Below are positions 8,104 to 10,162 of a DNA stretch of 10,162 nucleotides, one piece after another. Position 1 is the first letter of the stretch, and the number at the start of each line of letters is the position of its first letter. Where the stretch lies: positions 1 through 10,162 of the forward strand of contig NW_004191926.1 in the NCBI RefSeq assembly GCF_000330505.1. The letters run 5' to 3'. The notes beneath the pieces are model-generated. The model did not search any database, was not told the origin of the DNA, and was given only the letters and a program-made list of their open reading frames with translations. The stretch comes from Entamoeba invadens IP1. Its lineage: Eukaryota > Evosea > Mastigamoebida > Endamoebidae. The position numbers were made by a program, and so were the translations under genes.

Positions 8104-9811
8104 AACTCAAAGTGGTTTCAGTTCAACAAAAGAAATGCAGAAAGAGGTGAGAGAAACTGTGAACTTTCAACAACCGCACAAACAATGGAACTATGGTCAG
8201 ACTTGTTTGAAAAAGTTATGGATGTAAACAAGCAATGTTAATATACCAAACAAGTATGGGAATATGATGGCAAAAATCGTCAGCTACAAAACATCACAAT
8301 GGAAGAACTGACACTGGCAAAGAAATGCATAGCCAACTGGAAAGCACCCGGAATTGACAAAATCAGTGGTTATTACATTACTATTGTACCTGCATGCATG
8401 ATGCATTGCTAAAACTATTAAAAAAGTGGTGCAAATACCCTGATGAGATTCCAAACGAAATGCTGGTGGGTAGGACGGTACTAATACAGTAAGGTGACGA
8501 TCCAAAAAATCCTGCCAATTATCGTCCAATCACGTGTCTCAATGTCATCATGAAAGTGTTCACTTCAATATTGAAGATGAAAATAGAAAAACAATTGAAT
8601 GTCAATCCAATTGAAAAGAGACCTGAGAATAACCAACTGGGGTGCAAGAAGTACACATATGCTTCAAAAGAAGGACTATTGCAGAACATACTATTCCAAG
8701 CTGCACTCAAAAAGTACAACAAAAATACCTTGAAGCATATTACGACATCAGAAAAGCCTATGACAGTGTAAACCACGAATGGTTAATCAATTGTCTTCAA
8801 TACTACAACATACCAGAAGAAATCATACTGATACTGGAAGAAATGATGGCAAAATGGGCTATTTCACTGACTTATAATGGCGATGTAGTTGGAGATGTAA
8901 AAGTGAAAAATGGTATTTTACAAGGTGACTCACTCTTGCCACTCCTGTTCGTAATTTCGATAGACTCTATATCAAAGAGTCTTAACAGGATCATCGAGCC
9001 AGTCAAAATCAAGTCGAAACTTGCTGACACGACGATTGAGCTTGGGCACACATTTTACATGGATAACTTGAGAGTACTTGCATCATCAAAATCACAGATG
9101 GAACAAGTACACACAAATGTATGTGAGTCGTTCAGTGCAATGGCGATGGAAATTAATGCTGCAAAGTATGGTGTTGATGCTCTTGGCAATATTAGAATCC
9201 CAACAAATATGCAAGATATTCCCATTGTAAGTGTGAACAATCCTTACAAATATCTGGGTGTTGAAATTGACCAAAAGGTAGACACAAACGCATATTGTAT
9301 CAGAATTATCAAGGGGATTGAAGAGTGCATGGACAAGATAGTGCAAAGGAATTTAAGTGCTGTGAACTTCATCCGTACCATAAATGCCGACATTATTGCG
9401 AAGTTTAGGTATGGCTACAGCGTTGTGTTGTGGAAATTAGGTCAGTTGGATATGTTAGACCTCAAAATACGAAAGTTCCTTACAAAGCACAAATTGAATG
9501 GTAGAAACTTGACAAAATACCGATTGTATGTCAACCAACTTGACATGGGGTATGGTCTCAGAAGTTGCAGAGATGAATGTGGCAAAGAACTGATCCGCGT
9601 GTTTCTGAAATACGTTTGGCACAGTGATTCCAACATTGCTGATTTGCTCAAACACACGCGTGATGCACCAGACAATTTGATGAAAAGAGCGGTCAATTGT
9701 CTCAAAAAGAAAATCACACAAACAGAGCTTGAAGAGTACATTGAAAACGAAGTTACAAAAGATAAGGCAATTATCACAGTTCTCGAGCATGTGAGTCAAA
9801 AAAATCAATGA
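8104..9811 (+). pseudogene. Reverse transcriptase of a non-LTR retroelement, inactivated
   Basis: The RT would copy element RNA into DNA at a nick in the target. Blocks in order: MEELTLAKKCIANWKAPGID (about 8299-8358), GRTVLIQ then GDDPKNPANYRPITCL (8469-8541), LGCKKYTYASKEGLLQNI, motif A YYDIRKAYDSVNH (Asp codon at 8744), motif B GILQGDSLLPLLF, motif C FYMDNL (9053-9070), and the thumb YKYLGVEID. The tail has the RK-L...YRLYVNQLDMGYGLRSC pattern of R2-superclade elements. Damage: in-frame TAA at 8239-8241 and 8490-8492, a frameshift near 8385-8404 and another near 8705-8730. Motif C reads YMDN, so the second catalytic Asp is lost (AAC at 9065-9067). The last open frame, about 8725 to TGA 9809-9811, is intact. 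No CCHC knuckle or PD-(D/E)XK endonuclease follows, unlike full R4/Dong proteins. Confidence 0.87.
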
Positions 9812-9836
9812 CTACTACATTCCTTGTAATTTGATC

Positions 9837-9842
9837 AATAAA
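9837..9842 (+). terminator. Candidate poly(A) signal after the RT
   Basis: AATAAA lies 25 bp past the RT stop codon, a position that suits a short 3' UTR. There is no poly(A) tract or simple tail soon after it, so it does not mark a clear retroelement 3' end. A second AATAAA at 10067-10072 may be chance. Confidence 0.4.
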
Positions 9843-10162
9843 CTTAAACTTATTTTGAAGAAACGTGACACGTGTGATACAGTTTACATGTAACCATATT
9901 TAAATTTATTTGTTAAATAATCAATTGTTTAATTAACATCATTTTTATCATACATAATACGTATAGGTATTTGTTACTAAATATAAAACAACATTTAAAC
10001 AGTTTTCAAAGGCGTTATATTTGTATGTCAAACTATATTGTTAAAGATAAATCATGTTTGTTTTTCAATAAACAATTTAATTTCTGATTATTCACAAATT
10101 CATTTAGAATTTTTCTAGATTTGTTTATTAACATTAATAACAAAAAAATAACATACATCTTA
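9843..10162. other. AT-rich 3' flank
   Basis: No gene is seen. An 8-bp palindrome, ACACGTGT, at 9868-9875 contains an E-box core (CACGTG). Otherwise the sequence returns to the low-GC composition of the first 700 bases, which suggests the retroelement coding unit really ends near 9811. No target duplication matching the 5' side of the element was found. Confidence 0.5.

Larger units (their letters stand above)
1965..9811 (+). mobile_element. Decayed R2/R4-like non-LTR retroelement, split by a MULE
   Basis: Coding traces on the plus strand run from ATG 1965 to TGA 9811, interrupted only by the MULE at 2759-6529. Joined conceptually across the 9-bp target duplication they form one reading unit of about 4.07 kb. 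The order is unrecognised N-terminus, Pro/Ser/Thr/Lys-rich linker, coiled coil, helical region, reverse transcriptase and thumb. Base composition is clearly less AT-rich than the flanks or the MULE. The RT block order (WKAPGID, NYRPITCL, YDIRKAYD, GILQGDS, YMDN, YKYLGVEID, then an RK-L...RLY...GYGLRSC tail) is that of single-ORF R2-superclade elements, closest in my judgement to R4/Dong-type. The expected CCHC knuckle and restriction-like endonuclease after the RT are not seen. I could not define element ends, a poly(A) tail or target duplications. A host gene derived from a retroelement is an alternative. Confidence 0.7.

Noticed and set aside
8101..8492. In-frame TAA codons as an alternative genetic code
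   Set aside because: One of them (8490) sits where family members usually have Lys, one step from AAA. TAA or TGA act as ordinary stops elsewhere, and frameshifts are present too, so decay explains them.
9055..9808. Several minus-strand ORFs of 60-117 codons opposite the RT
   Set aside because: They overlap each other and the well-supported RT frame, contain no motifs, and are shadows of the coding strand.

Overview
This is an AT-rich animal-like genomic window that looks like invertebrate, possibly insect, repeat-rich DNA. There are no Shine-Dalgarno-led operons. The recognisable genes are a FLYWCH zinc-finger MULE transposase and a reverse transcriptase of the R2/R4(Dong)-like non-LTR superclade, and both are combinations typical of animal genomes. 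The species assignment is a guess. No intact host gene was found.

Layout. Positions 1-1964 are mostly very AT-rich non-coding DNA. They hold a lone GC-rich patch next to a TATA-like sequence (735-775), three palindromic units spaced about 40 bp apart (1061-1166), and a large imperfect fold-back inverted repeat (1381-1900). A long plus-strand coding unit begins at ATG 1965 and ends at TGA 9811. It is one decayed open reading frame of roughly 1,350 codons once the insertion is discounted. In order it encodes an unrecognised N-terminal region, a low-complexity linker, a long coiled-coil-like section, a helical section, and a reverse transcriptase with a thumb-like C-terminal region. It ends without the zinc knuckle and endonuclease expected of this retrotransposon group. 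It carries about five frameshifts, three in-frame TAA codons and a changed catalytic motif (YMDN for YMDD).

The coding unit is split by a complete MULE-type DNA transposon at 2759-6529 (3,771 bp). The transposon has 269-bp terminal inverted repeats and an exact 9-bp target-site duplication, GGTTAAATG, at 2750-2758 and 6530-6538. The retroelement reading frame is the same on both sides of the duplication, so the pre-insertion coiled coil can be inferred directly. The MULE carries a minus-strand transposase (4661-5976) broken by one frameshift, and a small downstream acidic/basic ORF (4366-4650). A small inverted-repeat element (3207-3432) lies in its non-coding part.

Reading order: an ancient retroelement or retroelement-derived gene was hit by a MULE, which contains or acquired a smaller MITE-like element. 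The components do not form a working system now. The most novel part is the retroelement architecture: an unknown N-terminal region and long coiled coil attached to an R4-like RT with no visible endonuclease.
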